A DNA stretch of 42,083 bases from Desulfobacterales bacterium HSG2 (GTDB taxonomy: Bacteria; Desulfobacterota; Desulfobacteria; Desulfobacterales; 4be13): assembly GCA_030378035.1 (NCBI GenBank), contig JAUCGI010000026.1, positions 1 through 42,083 of the forward strand. The letters run 5' to 3'. The notes beneath the pieces are model-generated. The model was not told the DNA's origin. It made no database searches and was given only the letters and a program-made list of their open reading frames with translations. This document shows positions 7,841-17,152 of the stretch, one piece after another (position 1 is the stretch's first letter; the number at the start of each line of letters is the position of its first letter). The position numbers and the translations under genes are program-made.

Positions 7841-9036
7841 GAACACAGGGAACATTGTACCGGAAATACTGCACTCCGGACGATCAATCCCCAGCTATTT
7901 AGGCGGATATTACCATGTCTTAACGGAATGGCGGATTGCGCGGTTCCTGTCTTTGTCGAAGGAAAACATGTGGTGAGCCGGCTGAAGGCCGCGCGGCAGA
8001 AAGTTTCCATAACATCCTGATCGTTGATGACGAACCGGTTAACCTACAGGTTTTGAAAAATCAGATCTCTTTGCAAAACGATTCTGTCACCATGGTCGGC
8101 AACGGCGTTGACGCGCTTAAAGCTGTTGAGCATAATCACCGGTTCGACCTTGTGCTTTTGGATGTCATGATGCCCGGAATGTCTGGATACGAAGTATGTC
8201 AGCAAATCAGTTGGTGATGCTGACCGCCAAAAATCAGATCAGCGATCTTGTGGCCGGCTTCAGATCAGGAGCCAATGATTATCTGACAAAACCGTTTATA
8301 AAAGAGGAACTCCTGAGCCGGATTGAAACCCAACTGCACCTGAAGGCGCTCAATGAACATCTTGAGCAGCAGGTTAAAAAGCGGACTCGCCAGCTTGAAG
8401 AAGCGCACACCCGAATTATGAAACTGGAAAAACAGGCCCTTGAGGTGCGGATGGCAGGCGGTTTTGCACATGAAATGCGGAACGCGCTCATCAGCGCGAA
8501 AATGGCATTGAAAACGGTTATGTCAGACAGGGAAACACTGTGTGAAAAAAACGCGGGCAAACTGGGTGAATTACATGATCTGATATCAAAGGATATTCCT
8601 GATGAAAAATGGAACGACGCGCTTGACTGTTTTGAGGAAATCGACCATAATGAAGAACAGTTGGACAAAGCCATCAGAATGGTGAACCGTTCGGCAGACC
8701 GCGCGCTGCATGTCACCAGTCTGATTTTGGACTATTCCAAAATAGGACATGCTGTCGCGGGTGATGATGAAGTCAGCTTGCAGCGCGTGATTGAAACCAT
8801 TGCAGAAGAAGTTTGCCAAACTCGGGATTTCAGTACGCCTGAATCTTTCTGCAACATGCGCGCTCAGAGGTGACGCGGTTCATTTCCATTCGATGAGTAA
8901 CAATATTGTGCTGAATGCCTGTGATGCGTTTGAGGTTCTGAAAGACGACCGTGAACGCGTTCTCGAACTGACGCTGACTGAATCAGACCGGACTCAGATT
9001 GTGAGCGTCCGGGATAATGCCAACGGAATTTCTGAA
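7840..9036 (+). pseudogene. decayed response regulator-histidine kinase gene
   Basis: Pieces occur in order but in different frames. About 7905-7990 may be a PocR-like sensor fragment (NGMADCAVPVFVEGKHVV; weak). 8010-8215 is a receiver N-terminal half (ILIVDDEPVNLQVL, LVLLDVMMPGMSGYEVC) that ends in a stop at 8215. The receiver resumes in another frame at about 8208 (VMLTAKNQISDLVAGF, then GANDYLTKPF), missing roughly ten residues in between. A coiled coil and an H-box (GGFAHEMRNALIS) follow to about 8815, where a further frameshift occurs; the N-box (NNIVLNACDAFE) and D-box (VRDNANGI) follow. The G-boxes are missing because the gene fuses at about 9036 to another remnant. Cannot encode a working kinase. 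Confidence 0.85.
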
Positions 9037-9040
9037 AACG

Positions 9041-9386
9041 ACCGGACAGGCGAAATATGTCAGCAGATATGCCAAGAAGGGGTATGATGCAATTGCAATT
9101 TCGTCGGTTTCACCTGACGGACTCCATCGGGTGTTGCAAAAGGTGATGAAAAAAGTCAATCCCGGGTACCGGAGTTTTTATATTGACCAGGGAACGCCTG
9201 ACATGTTAGGAAATGCTAGTTGACATGATTGCCGATCAGGTTCCCCGAAATGCTCAGATCGCGTTTTTTTACTCTTCACCGACGGTCACTGACCAGAATC
9301 AGTGGGTCAGAGTTGCCAAGGATGTCATTGCCCGTTATCATCCAAAGTGGAAGATCGTCAGCGTGTCGCTTCCTGTCAGAGTTTAA
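9041..9386 (+). pseudogene. lsrB: lsrB-like remnant (AI-2 binding periplasmic protein)
   Basis: Translating from 9041 gives TGQAKYVSRYAKKGYDAIAI, SSVSPDGLHRVLQ and, after a gap, [12 protein letters not shown] one-base frameshift near 9210 then gives [11 protein letters not shown] and [14 protein letters not shown], stopping at 9384. These match the central part of LsrB, the AI-2 receptor of enteric bacteria, very well from memory ([27 protein letters not shown]). The segment that should hold WDSD, containing one AI-2-contacting Asp in the enteric protein, appears deleted between the KVMKK and YRSFY stretches, while the DQ pair is kept. Both ends are missing. The 5' end is joined directly to the decayed kinase. 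Confidence 0.8.
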
Positions 9387-9417
9387 TGTTACACCTCAGA
9401 TTCAGATTATAACGGTT

Positions 9418-9444
9418 CCGGAGTGCCAAAGTTGTACTTTGGCT
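9418..9444. repeat. isolated GCCAAAGTTGTACTTTGGC palindrome
   Basis: CCGGAGT followed by the palindrome GCCAAAGTTGTACTTTGGC, identical to the core of the 65-bp array at 7646-7840. It lies 60 bp upstream of the first PotD-like gene. Confidence 0.85.
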
Positions 9445-9507
9445 ACGCCCGAATCCCTGTTGTTACCCGGCAAATTAGCAAAACTTAAAGCAAAAGGAGG
9501 AATGATC

Positions 9508-10596
9508 ATGAAACAGTTTGTAAACAAAATTCGGTGCATAGCGTTGTCAGCTATGGCCCTATTGCTTATGATGCCTGCAATATCTTCGGCTTCCACAGAA
9601 ACACTGAGGATATTGGAATGGGACACTTACATGCCCGATCACCATCAGCAAAAGTTCATTAAATTGGTAAAAGAAAAATATGGCGTTGATCTGAAACTGG
9701 ACGTCAGGGCCGCTAAAGAGCACGATGATCTTTTTCCTGCTCTGCGCGACAGGAAAGCTGACATCATAGTGGCTTCTCATCACATACCCAAGAATGAGCG
9801 TTTCCAGCTAATCAAACGAAAACTGGACAACATTCCCAATTACAAAAATATCATTCCCGCTCTGCAAAGACTCGACTTCTGTACCCAGGCGGGGAAGGTT
9901 TACGGGGTTCCTGTAGCTCGCGGCCCTTACGGTCTGATTTACAACACGGCAATCGTGACGAAATCGCCCGACAGTTGGAATATCTTCTGGGATCCGAAAT
10001 TCAGAGGCAAATACACCATCGGAAACATATACCAGCATAACGTCAGTAACACCGCATTGGCCATGGGAATCGCTCCGGATGATATTTCAGATTATATGAA
10101 GCTTAATACGCCTGAATTTATGGAAAAACTTACATATCTCGTCGTTAATGCCCGTTCCTTATGGGAAACCATAGATAGGCCGGAAGACCTGAAGGGCTTG
10201 GCTCTGGCAGCGTCATGGGGCACCGGTATCCCAAAGCTGAGGGAGATGGGCGAGATTTGGAAATTCGCCGAACCGAAAGAAGGCACTACCGCCTGGATTG
10301 ACAGTTTTATGATCAGCCACACGCTTGAAGACAAGCCGGAGCTGAGGCGGATTGCCGAGGAATTGCTCAACAGTGTCCCGAGTGATGATTATCAGACGTA
10401 CATAGTCCGAGGAGCAGGATGCGGACCGGTCACCACGACGGTCAGGGACAGACTGACGCCCGAAGAGATCGAGCGGTTTCACCTTGACGCTCCGAGTCAT
10501 TTTGAAAAGCACCGCATCCTGTGGAAACCGATGGGAAAACGGGATCGTAAAGGGCTTAAACGGCTCTGGAACAAAGCCTTGAAACAGCGGAAGTAA
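9508..10596 (+). CDS. PotD-like periplasmic binding protein, copy 1
   Basis: 362 residues. The start is the ATG seven bases after AGGAGG (9495-9500); the frame is open further upstream into the lsrB remnant but has no signal there. Signal peptide residues 1-28 (core ALSAMALLLMMPAISSAS). The mature protein opens ETLRILEWDTY, the strand-1 pattern of spermidine/putrescine-type substrate-binding proteins, and carries the family's YGVPVARGPYGLIYNT and SWNIFWDPKFRGKY segments. It differs from its two tandem relatives by lacking about six residues (VLPLNL in copy 2) after the second strand and by WDTYMP in place of WEG..P, so ligand specificity may have drifted. No permease or ATPase gene is adjacent; the next gene after the trio is a chemoreceptor. 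Confidence 0.85.
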   Translation: MKQFVNKIRCIALSAMALLLMMPAISSASTETLRILEWDTYMPDHHQQKFIKLVKEKYGVDLKLDVRAAKEHDDLFPALRDRKADIIVASHHIPKNERFQLIKRKLDNIPNYKNIIPALQRLDFCTQAGKVYGVPVARGPYGLIYNTAIVTKSPDSWNIFWDPKFRGKYTIGNIYQHNVSNTALAMGIAPDDISDYMKLNTPEFMEKLTYLVVNARSLWETIDRPEDLKGLALAASWGTGIPKLREMGEIWKFAEPKEGTTAWIDSFMISHTLEDKPELRRIAEELLNSVPSDDYQTYIVRGAGCGPVTTTVRDRLTPEEIERFHLDAPSHFEKHRILWKPMGKRDRKGLKRLWNKALKQRK

Positions 10597-10648
10597 TTTC
10601 GCAAAAAAACTGGTTTCCATACCAAAAACTAACCCAAAAGGAGGAATT

Positions 10649-11758
10649 ATGATGAAACAGTTTGTAAACAAAATTCGTTTCACAGTTCTGTCGGCGATAG
10701 CTCTGTTGCTTATGATGTCCGCAACATCTTCGGCTTCTGCGGAGACACTGAGGATACTGACATGGGAAGGGGATACGCCCCCGGAGTATCAGGAGAAATT
10801 TGTTCGTCTGGTAAAGGAGAAATACGGGATTGATCTGAATCTGGATATCAGTTACGCCACTTCAAACGATGTTTTTTTTCCTGCTCTGCGCGATAACAAA
10901 GCTGACGTCATATCACCCTCTCACAGCGTACCCAAGAATGAGCGTTACCATTTGATCAGGCACAAACTGGTCCTGCCGCTGAATCTGGACAACATTCCCA
11001 ATTATAAAAATGTCATTCCCGCTCTGCAGAGAGTTGACTGCTTTACAGAAGCGGGAAAAGTCTATGGGGTTCCACTGGCCAGCGGCCCTCACGGTCTGGC
11101 CTACAACACGGCACTTGTGACAAAAGCACCCGACACTTGGAACATCCTGTGGGATCCGAAGTTCAGGGGCAGATATACCATCGGAAACGTGTATCAGCAT
11201 AACATCAATATCACTGTATTGGCCATGGGGATGGAACCGGATGACATTTCAAACTATATGAAGGTTAATACACCGGAATTTATGGAAAAGCTCACCTATC
11301 TCGCCGTTAACGCCCATTCTTTATGGAAAATCTTAGACAAGCCGAAAGACCTGAAGGGGCTGGCCCTGGCTACATCATGGGGAACCAGCTTTCCGAGGCT
11401 GAAGGAAATGGGTGAGATTTGGAAGTTCGCGGAACCGAAAGAAGGCACTACCGGCTGGCTTGACGGCTTCATGATCAGCCATACTCTTGAGGACAAACCA
11501 AGGCTGAGACAGATCGCCGAAGAATGGCTCAACTATGTCCTGAGTGATGACTATCAGACGTATATAGCCCGAGGGATGGGGTATACGCCGGTCATCACGA
11601 CGATCAGGGACAGACTGACGCCCGAAGAGATCGAGCGGTTCCACCTTGATGATCCGACCCATTTTGAAAAACACCGCATTCTGTGGAAACCACTGGGAAA
11701 ACGGGATCGGAAAGGGCTTAAACGGCTCTGGAACAAAGCGTTGAAACAGCGGAAGTGA
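10649..11758 (+). CDS. PotD-like periplasmic binding protein, copy 2
   Basis: 369 residues; ATG ATG start after AAAGGAGG, the second ATG (10652) having the better spacing and matching copy 1. Signal peptide 1-30 (SAIALLLMMSATSSASAE), then ETLRILTWEGDTPPEYQEKF. It contains the full LVLPLNLDNIPNYKN segment, GVPLASGPHGLAYNT and WNILWDPKFRGRY. About three quarters of residues match copy 1 by eye, including the C-terminal RKGLKRLWNKALKQRK. A recent tandem duplicate; the 5' flank (AACCCAAAAGGAGGAATTATG) resembles that of copy 1. Confidence 0.87.
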   Translation: MMKQFVNKIRFTVLSAIALLLMMSATSSASAETLRILTWEGDTPPEYQEKFVRLVKEKYGIDLNLDISYATSNDVFFPALRDNKADVISPSHSVPKNERYHLIRHKLVLPLNLDNIPNYKNVIPALQRVDCFTEAGKVYGVPLASGPHGLAYNTALVTKAPDTWNILWDPKFRGRYTIGNVYQHNINITVLAMGMEPDDISNYMKVNTPEFMEKLTYLAVNAHSLWKILDKPKDLKGLALATSWGTSFPRLKEMGEIWKFAEPKEGTTGWLDGFMISHTLEDKPRLRQIAEEWLNYVLSDDYQTYIARGMGYTPVITTIRDRLTPEEIERFHLDDPTHFEKHRILWKPLGKRDRKGLKRLWNKALKQRK

Positions 11759-11831
11759 TTTCTCAGGAAGCCGGATTTTTTCAAAAAAACCTGGTTTCCA
11801 CACTAAAAAACTGACACAATGGGGAAGAATT

Positions 11832-12947
11832 ATGATGAAACAGTTCGTAAAAACCATTGGCTTCATACTTTTGTCGGCTATTAGCATATTGCTTATGATG
11901 TCTGCAATATCTTCAGCTTCTGCGGAAACCCTAAGGATTTTGACCTGGGAAGGGACATATACGCCGGAGGAGTTTCAGAAAAAGTTTATTGAACTCGTCA
12001 AGGAGAAGTATGACGTTGATCCGGAGTTGGATATCAGGTATGTCAACTCGAACGATGAATTTTTCCCTGCGTTGCGTGATAACAAGGCCGACATCATAGC
12101 GCCCTCTCACAACGTGATCAGGGACGAACGCTATCAGTTGATCAAACATCGGCTGGTCCTTCCGCTGAACTTGGAGAATATCCCCAACTACAGGAATGTT
12201 GATTCCGGATTGCAGAAGGCCGACTATTGCACCGAAGGCGATAAGGTGTATGCTGTCCCGGTTGCACGCGGAACCTACGGACTGGCCTATAACACGACGA
12301 TACTCAGAGAAGCGCCGGAGAGTTGGAATATCCTCTGGGATCCGCGGTTCAGGGATAAATACACTCTCGGGAAATATCAGTACGAAGAAAATATCTTCAG
12401 CACGGCTCTGGCAATGGGATTTTCACGGAAGGACATGTCGAATTACAGGAAGCTCAATACACCGGAATTTCAGAAAAAACTGGCGCAGCTCGCCGCGAAC
12501 GCTCATGGGATGTGGGAAGGTGTGGACACTCCGGAAGACCTGAAAGGCCTCGTGTTGGCAATGTCGTGGGGTAATGCCCCGACCGGCCTGAGAAAAATGG
12601 GCGAAATATGGAAGATGGCTGAACCGAAAGAAGGAACAACGGCCTGGGTCGATAATTTTATGATCGGATACGCTCTTGAAGATAAGCCGGAATTGAAACG
12701 AATCGCTGAGGAATGGCTCAACATCGTGTTAAGTGATGAATACCAGGTATATGTGCCGCGGGGTATCGGAACCATACCGATCGTCACGACGATCATGGAC
12801 AAGCTGACCCCGGATGAGATTGCGCGATGCCATCTCGACGATCCGACTCATTTTGCAAAGAACCGCATCCTCTGGCCAACATTGAGAAAGGCTGACAGGA
12901 AGGGATTCAGACGGCTTTGGAACAAAGCATTGAAGCATCGAAAGTAA
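11832..12947 (+). CDS. PotD-like periplasmic binding protein, copy 3
   Basis: 371 residues; ATG ATG start after GGGGAAGAATT, a weaker ribosome-binding site than those of copies 1 and 2. Signal peptide 1-30 (LSAISILLMMSAISSASAE). The mature protein opens ETLRILTWEGTYTPEEFQKK, closest to canonical PotD (W-x-x-Y-x-P). It is the most divergent of the three in the middle (EENIFSTALAMGFSRKDMSN) and in the exit segment (VYVPRGIGTIPIVTTI). The downstream chemoreceptor begins 39 bp after its stop, close enough for co-transcription. Confidence 0.87.
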   Translation: MMKQFVKTIGFILLSAISILLMMSAISSASAETLRILTWEGTYTPEEFQKKFIELVKEKYDVDPELDIRYVNSNDEFFPALRDNKADIIAPSHNVIRDERYQLIKHRLVLPLNLENIPNYRNVDSGLQKADYCTEGDKVYAVPVARGTYGLAYNTTILREAPESWNILWDPRFRDKYTLGKYQYEENIFSTALAMGFSRKDMSNYRKLNTPEFQKKLAQLAANAHGMWEGVDTPEDLKGLVLAMSWGNAPTGLRKMGEIWKMAEPKEGTTAWVDNFMIGYALEDKPELKRIAEEWLNIVLSDEYQVYVPRGIGTIPIVTTIMDKLTPDEIARCHLDDPTHFAKNRILWPTLRKADRKGFRRLWNKALKHRK

Positions 12948-12986
12948 TACTGCTCTTGGTCACTGACAAGCAACAGGAGATACAAA

Positions 12987-14882
12987 ATGAGATTGAAAAG
13001 CCTTCAAATGAAAATCACCTTGTCAGCAGGGATTTGCCTGCTGATCACAGCGACAATTATTATCGCCTACTCCGCAACAGCCATGAAACACCGGGCGGAA
13101 ATTGCCCGGGAACAAGTCATCAAAGACGCTCAGAGATACGCCGGTGCCATTGCAAGACAACACGCGAACCACATCAGAGCAGAACTGGACGTGACCCTTG
13201 AAGCGGTGCGTATGATCGCCAGAGTCCTCTCAGGCATCAAAGACGAAAAGATCGGGCTTGAACTCAGCCGGGATGAAGTCAGCGGCATGCTGAAAACGGT
13301 TTTAATCCAGAACCCCCGGTTTGTCGGTGTCTATACCTGCTGGGAGCCGAACGCGTTTGACGGAATGGACCGGGGATTCAAAAACGAGGAAGGGCATGAC
13401 GAAACCGGTCGTTTCATTCCCTATTGGAACCGGAACGAGGACGGCAGTATCGCACTTGAGCCTTCAGTTGACTATGAAAAAGAAGGGGCCTACGGCAATT
13501 ATTATCTGCTACCCAAGAAAACGGGAAAGGAGTGCATTACCGATCCGTATCTCTTTTCCATTCAGGGGAAGACCGCGCTGATCACATCTATGACTGTGCC
13601 GATTGTCGTCGGCGAGACTTTTTATGGCATTGCCGGAATTGATCTGCGCATTGACGGCTTACAGAAAGTGGTGGATGATGTGGAAAAACTTTATGACGGA
13701 ACCGGACAGATCCTCCTAATCAGTCATAACGGGACACTGGCCGCAGTCACGGACAGACCGGAAATGGCAGGCAAACCCCTGAAAGACTTTGGTGAAGAAG
13801 ACGTTGAAGAGGATTTGGTCAATATGCAAAGTGAATTCATCGAAATAGAGGAAAACCGTCTGGAGGTATCAACTCCTTTAAAAATAGGCCATACGACGAC
13901 ATTCTGGTCTGTCAAAATATTTGTGCCCATGGAAAAGATCACCGAAAATGCGGATACGCGGATACGCATGGCAATTTACGGTTTACATAAAATGATCGGA
14001 ATCAGCATTTTCTGCGTCCTCGTTGCTGTAATTTCCCTTTGGTTCGTTGCCCGGAGCATCGTCACGCCGATCAGAACGATTATCATTGCATTGAGCCAAA
14101 TCGCCGAACAGGTGGCAACCGCTTCTGATCAGGTGTCATCCGCAAGTCAGCAGGTCTCGGGAGGCTCGTCGGAACAGGCGGCTTCGTTTGAGGAGACCTC
14201 CGCCTCTTTGGAAGAAATGTCTTCCATGATCCGACTGAATGCGGACAACGCGGACCAGACCCATATTCTCATGCAGGAAGCCGGGCAGGTGGTCGGGCAG
14301 GCCAATGACGCGATGAGGAGACTGACCGGGGCCATGGAAGACATTTCCGATGCAAGCAGGGAAACTTCCGAAATTATTAAGACAATTAATGAAATCGCTT
14401 TCCAGACCAACCTTCTGGCCCTGAATGCGGCGATTGAGGCGGCCCGTGCGGGTGAGGCAGGAGCAGGTTTTGCGGTGGTGGCTGAGGAAGTGAGACGCCT
14501 TGCCATTCGTTCGGCAGGCGCGGCAGAGAATACCGCAACCCTCATTGAAGGCACTGTCAGCCAGATAAAGCTGGGCACGGATATTGTAGGCGGGGCGGAT
14601 GAAATTTTTGCCAAAGTCGCCCAAATCACACAAAAAGCAAAGGAACGAATAGCAGAAATTTCCACCGGTTCCCAAGAGCAGGCCCAGGGGACTGACCAAG
14701 TGAACAGGGCGGTGAATGAGATGGACAAGGTGAGCCAGCAGAATGCGGCCAATGCCGAGGAATCGGCTTCCGTCTCCAAAGAACTGAAGGCTCAGGCCGA
14801 ACAAATGAAATCGCTTGTGGAGAAATTGACAGCGATTATTGTCGGAAAAGGGATAAGCGGTGTTTTGAATCCGCTTTCATAA
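12987..14882 (+). CDS. methyl-accepting chemotaxis protein with dCache sensor domain
   Basis: 631 residues, ribosome-binding site AGGAG before the ATG. TM1 about 10-32 ([19 protein letters not shown]), a periplasmic double-Cache domain about 35-325 (motifs [43 protein letters not shown]), TM2 about 333-353, a short HAMP-like linker, then the cytoplasmic coiled coil. The hairpin tip [20 protein letters not shown] is the invariant site for CheA/CheW. Glutamate/glutamine pairs ([18 protein letters not shown]) are probable methylation sites. Lying directly after three binding-protein genes and with no cognate transporter, it may read their ligand-loaded forms; that is inference. No che genes are in the window. 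Confidence 0.93.
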   Translation: MRLKSLQMKITLSAGICLLITATIIIAYSATAMKHRAEIAREQVIKDAQRYAGAIARQHANHIRAELDVTLEAVRMIARVLSGIKDEKIGLELSRDEVSGMLKTVLIQNPRFVGVYTCWEPNAFDGMDRGFKNEEGHDETGRFIPYWNRNEDGSIALEPSVDYEKEGAYGNYYLLPKKTGKECITDPYLFSIQGKTALITSMTVPIVVGETFYGIAGIDLRIDGLQKVVDDVEKLYDGTGQILLISHNGTLAAVTDRPEMAGKPLKDFGEEDVEEDLVNMQSEFIEIEENRLEVSTPLKIGHTTTFWSVKIFVPMEKITENADTRIRMAIYGLHKMIGISIFCVLVAVISLWFVARSIVTPIRTIIIALSQIAEQVATASDQVSSASQQVSGGSSEQAASFEETSASLEEMSSMIRLNADNADQTHILMQEAGQVVGQANDAMRRLTGAMEDISDASRETSEIIKTINEIAFQTNLLALNAAIEAARAGEAGAGFAVVAEEVRRLAIRSAGAAENTATLIEGTVSQIKLGTDIVGGADEIFAKVAQITQKAKERIAEISTGSQEQAQGTDQVNRAVNEMDKVSQQNAANAEESASVSKELKAQAEQMKSLVEKLTAIIVGKGISGVLNPLS

Positions 14883-14910
14883 AACAGAAAAAACTGCCGC
14901 CCCTTTGGTT

Positions 14911-15084
14911 TCTTGCTCTTAATCTTACTCTTGCTCTTTATCTTGCTCTTTATCTTAATCGCAACAAAAACAGATTAAGATTAAGATTAAGATTAAGAGC
15001 AAGAGCAAGAGCAAGAGCAAGATTAAGAGCAAGAGCAAGAGCAAGAGCAAGATTAAGAGCAAGATTAAGATTAAGATTAAGATT
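14911..15084. repeat. hexamer foldback array (CTTNNN / NNNAAG)
   Basis: Left arm of about 60 bp in 6-bp units CTTGCT, CTTAAT, CTTTAT; a short spacer near CGCAACAAAAACAG; right arm of about 115 bp in units GATTAA, GAGCAA. The right arm ends in GATTAAGGAGG, so the repeat merges with the ribosome-binding site of the next gene. Confidence 0.93.
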
Positions 15085-15096
15085 AAGGAGGATAAA

Positions 15097-17061
15097 ATGC
15101 CTTTTGGTAAATATGACCGTTTATCCGGAAAACGCCGACGAAAAAAAACGGATGCGCTTTCGACGAAAAAACCGCTTGTTCTGATTGTTGATGATGATCC
15201 GGGTATTCGTGAATCATTGGAATTCATGCTGCAAAAGAAGTATGGCATCCGTTTGTGTGCAAACGGGGAAGAGGCGCTGAAACAGCTTGACGAAGAGTTC
15301 TCTGTTGCGGTTCTGGACATTAAAATGCCGGGTAAGAACGGTTTGGAAGTCTATGAGGAGATGAAGGCGGCGTTTCCGAATTTGCCGATTATCTTTTACT
15401 CTGCCTATCAGGATATTCTGGAAGGAGTGAAACTGAACCTGAAATATAAGCCTTTCGGCCATATTGACAAAAACAGCGACAACGACATTCAGGAATTGCT
15501 TGACACCCTCGAAAGGGCCGTCAAACATTACACGCAGCAGACGCTCTCGCAGGAAGTCGATCTGGCCCGACTGCTTGAAAAGATTATCCGCATCGTCATT
15601 GAGAATGCGGGCGCGACCACAGGCGTTCTGGTGGGATGCGATAACGGCAGTCTGCTGATTCAGGCAAAAGGAGATGTCACTCAGAAAGAAATTCAGACAA
15701 TGCAGGGGACACCGATCACTGAAAGTCAGGATATTCCGCTCTCTGTCGCGGATTATGTGGCAAAAACCCGGACACCTGTCATTCTGAATGATGCGTCTCA
15801 TGATGATACTTACGCCGATGACACCTACATCCGGACCAAGCAGCCCAAGTCGCTGTTATGCCTGCCGATTGTTCATCGGGGAAGACTCACCGGACTGTTG
15901 TATCTGGAAAACAATCTCACCGCAGGCGCGTTTACGCCGGACCGCCTGGAACTGCTGAAGATGCTCTCATCCCAAGCCGCGATCTCCATTGAGAACGCCG
16001 GGCTGTATGCCAATCTGGAGGAGAATGTCAGAGAACGCACAACAGAGCTCACACAGGCGAATGAGGAGATTGTGAGGCTCAACGAGAAACTCCGGACCGA
16101 ACTGATCCGAGCCGAAAAAATGGCAAACCTGGGACATCTCATTGCAGGCATCGCGCATGAAATCAATACCCCTCTCGGCGCGATCCGTGCGTCAGTTGAC
16201 AATGTTTCGGATGCCCTGGTTGAGACATTGGAACAATTGCCCGGCCTTTTTCAGTCGCTTCCCGAAGATTTGCAGAAAGTTTTTCTCAGCCTTGTCGGAA
16301 GATCAATGCGCAGAGAGACAGGTCTCACGGCCAGAGAAGAGCGTAAACTGAAAAGAAAGCTGATCCGGATGTTGGAGGAACAAGACGTCGATGATGCCGA
16401 CGACATCGCCGACACACTGACGGATATGGGAGTTTATAATGACATTGACACCTTTCTGCCGATTTTCCGGATCGCCGAAAACCAGCTTGCCCTGCAAACA
16501 GCATACAACCTTTCCAGTCTGCAAAGAAGCATTCAGAACATCGCGGTTGCAACCGACCGCGCCGCCAAAGTGGTTTCCGCGCTGAAAAACTATGCCCGCT
16601 ATGACGAAAGCGGAGACAGGGTCGAATCGGATCTGACCAAAGGCATTGAAATGGTGCTGACGCTCTACCAGAACCAGCTCAAGCGCGGCGTGGAAGTGAT
16701 CCGAAATTATGAGGAACTCCCTCCGATTCTGTGTTACCCGGACGAACTGAACCAAGTTTGGACGAATCTCATCCACAACGCGATTCAGGCCATGGATAAT
16801 AAGGGGACACTCAGAATTGACATCCGCCGGGAGGAAGACTGGGCCGTCGTGATGTTCACAGACAGCGGGAAAGGTGTTCCCGATGAGGTCAGGGAGCGGA
16901 TATTCGAACCGTTCTTTACCACAAAACCGGCCGGAGAAGGGAGCGGGCTGGGATTGGATATTGTCAGGAAAATCGTTGAGAAACATAAGGGGCAAATCAG
17001 AGTGGAGAGCGAGCCGGGGAGGACGAGGTTCAGTGTTTTTCTTTCTGTGGATCGTTTTTAA
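15097..17061 (+). CDS. REC-GAF-histidine kinase
   Basis: 654 residues; start fixed by AAGGAGG at 15085-15091. Receiver domain about 27-145 (LVLIVDDDPGIRESLEF; acceptor Asp74 in VLDIKMPG; Lys in HIDKNSD). GAF domain about 155-305. Coiled coil, then the H-box with His354 (IAGIAHEINTPLGAI). A stretch of about 140 residues, including an acidic segment (EEQDVDDADDIADTL), separates it from the ATPase domain: N-box WTNLIHNAIQAM, G1 TDSGKGVP, F-box FEPFFTTKP, G2 GSGLGLDIV. The N-terminal receiver suggests it is itself controlled by an upstream kinase. Its final codons and stop lie inside a 38-bp repeat. Confidence 0.92.
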   Translation: MPFGKYDRLSGKRRRKKTDALSTKKPLVLIVDDDPGIRESLEFMLQKKYGIRLCANGEEALKQLDEEFSVAVLDIKMPGKNGLEVYEEMKAAFPNLPIIFYSAYQDILEGVKLNLKYKPFGHIDKNSDNDIQELLDTLERAVKHYTQQTLSQEVDLARLLEKIIRIVIENAGATTGVLVGCDNGSLLIQAKGDVTQKEIQTMQGTPITESQDIPLSVADYVAKTRTPVILNDASHDDTYADDTYIRTKQPKSLLCLPIVHRGRLTGLLYLENNLTAGAFTPDRLELLKMLSSQAAISIENAGLYANLEENVRERTTELTQANEEIVRLNEKLRTELIRAEKMANLGHLIAGIAHEINTPLGAIRASVDNVSDALVETLEQLPGLFQSLPEDLQKVFLSLVGRSMRRETGLTAREERKLKRKLIRMLEEQDVDDADDIADTLTDMGVYNDIDTFLPIFRIAENQLALQTAYNLSSLQRSIQNIAVATDRAAKVVSALKNYARYDESGDRVESDLTKGIEMVLTLYQNQLKRGVEVIRNYEELPPILCYPDELNQVWTNLIHNAIQAMDNKGTLRIDIRREEDWAVVMFTDSGKGVPDEVRERIFEPFFTTKPAGEGSGLGLDIVRKIVEKHKGQIRVESEPGRTRFSVFLSVDRF

Positions 17062-17124
17062 TCGCAAAGCAAGCTTTGCACTCCGGATATCGTTTTTAAT
17101 CGCAAAGCAAGCTTTGCACTCCGG
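17051..17124. repeat. 38-bp direct repeat with GCAAAGCAAGCTTTGC palindrome, two copies
   Basis: Copies start at 17051 and 17089. Each reads ATCGTTTTTAATCGC, then the palindrome GCAAAGCAAGCTTTGC and CTCCGG. The first copy encodes the last residues and stop codon of the upstream kinase. The CTCCGG tail links it to the palindromes at 7646, 9418 and 27524. Confidence 0.88.
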
Positions 17125-17152
17125 ATCGTGTCACTCCGGATTTGGAGAAGCT

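Noticed and set aside
9229..9507. N-terminal extension of the first PotD-like gene
   Set aside because: It would place translated lsrB remnant, in the wrong frame, ahead of a clean signal peptide that has its own ribosome-binding site at 9495-9500.
14136..14804. Long minus-strand frames opposite the chemoreceptor
   Set aside because: Shadow frames of a strongly coding plus-strand gene with the invariant MCP tip; no family features of their own.
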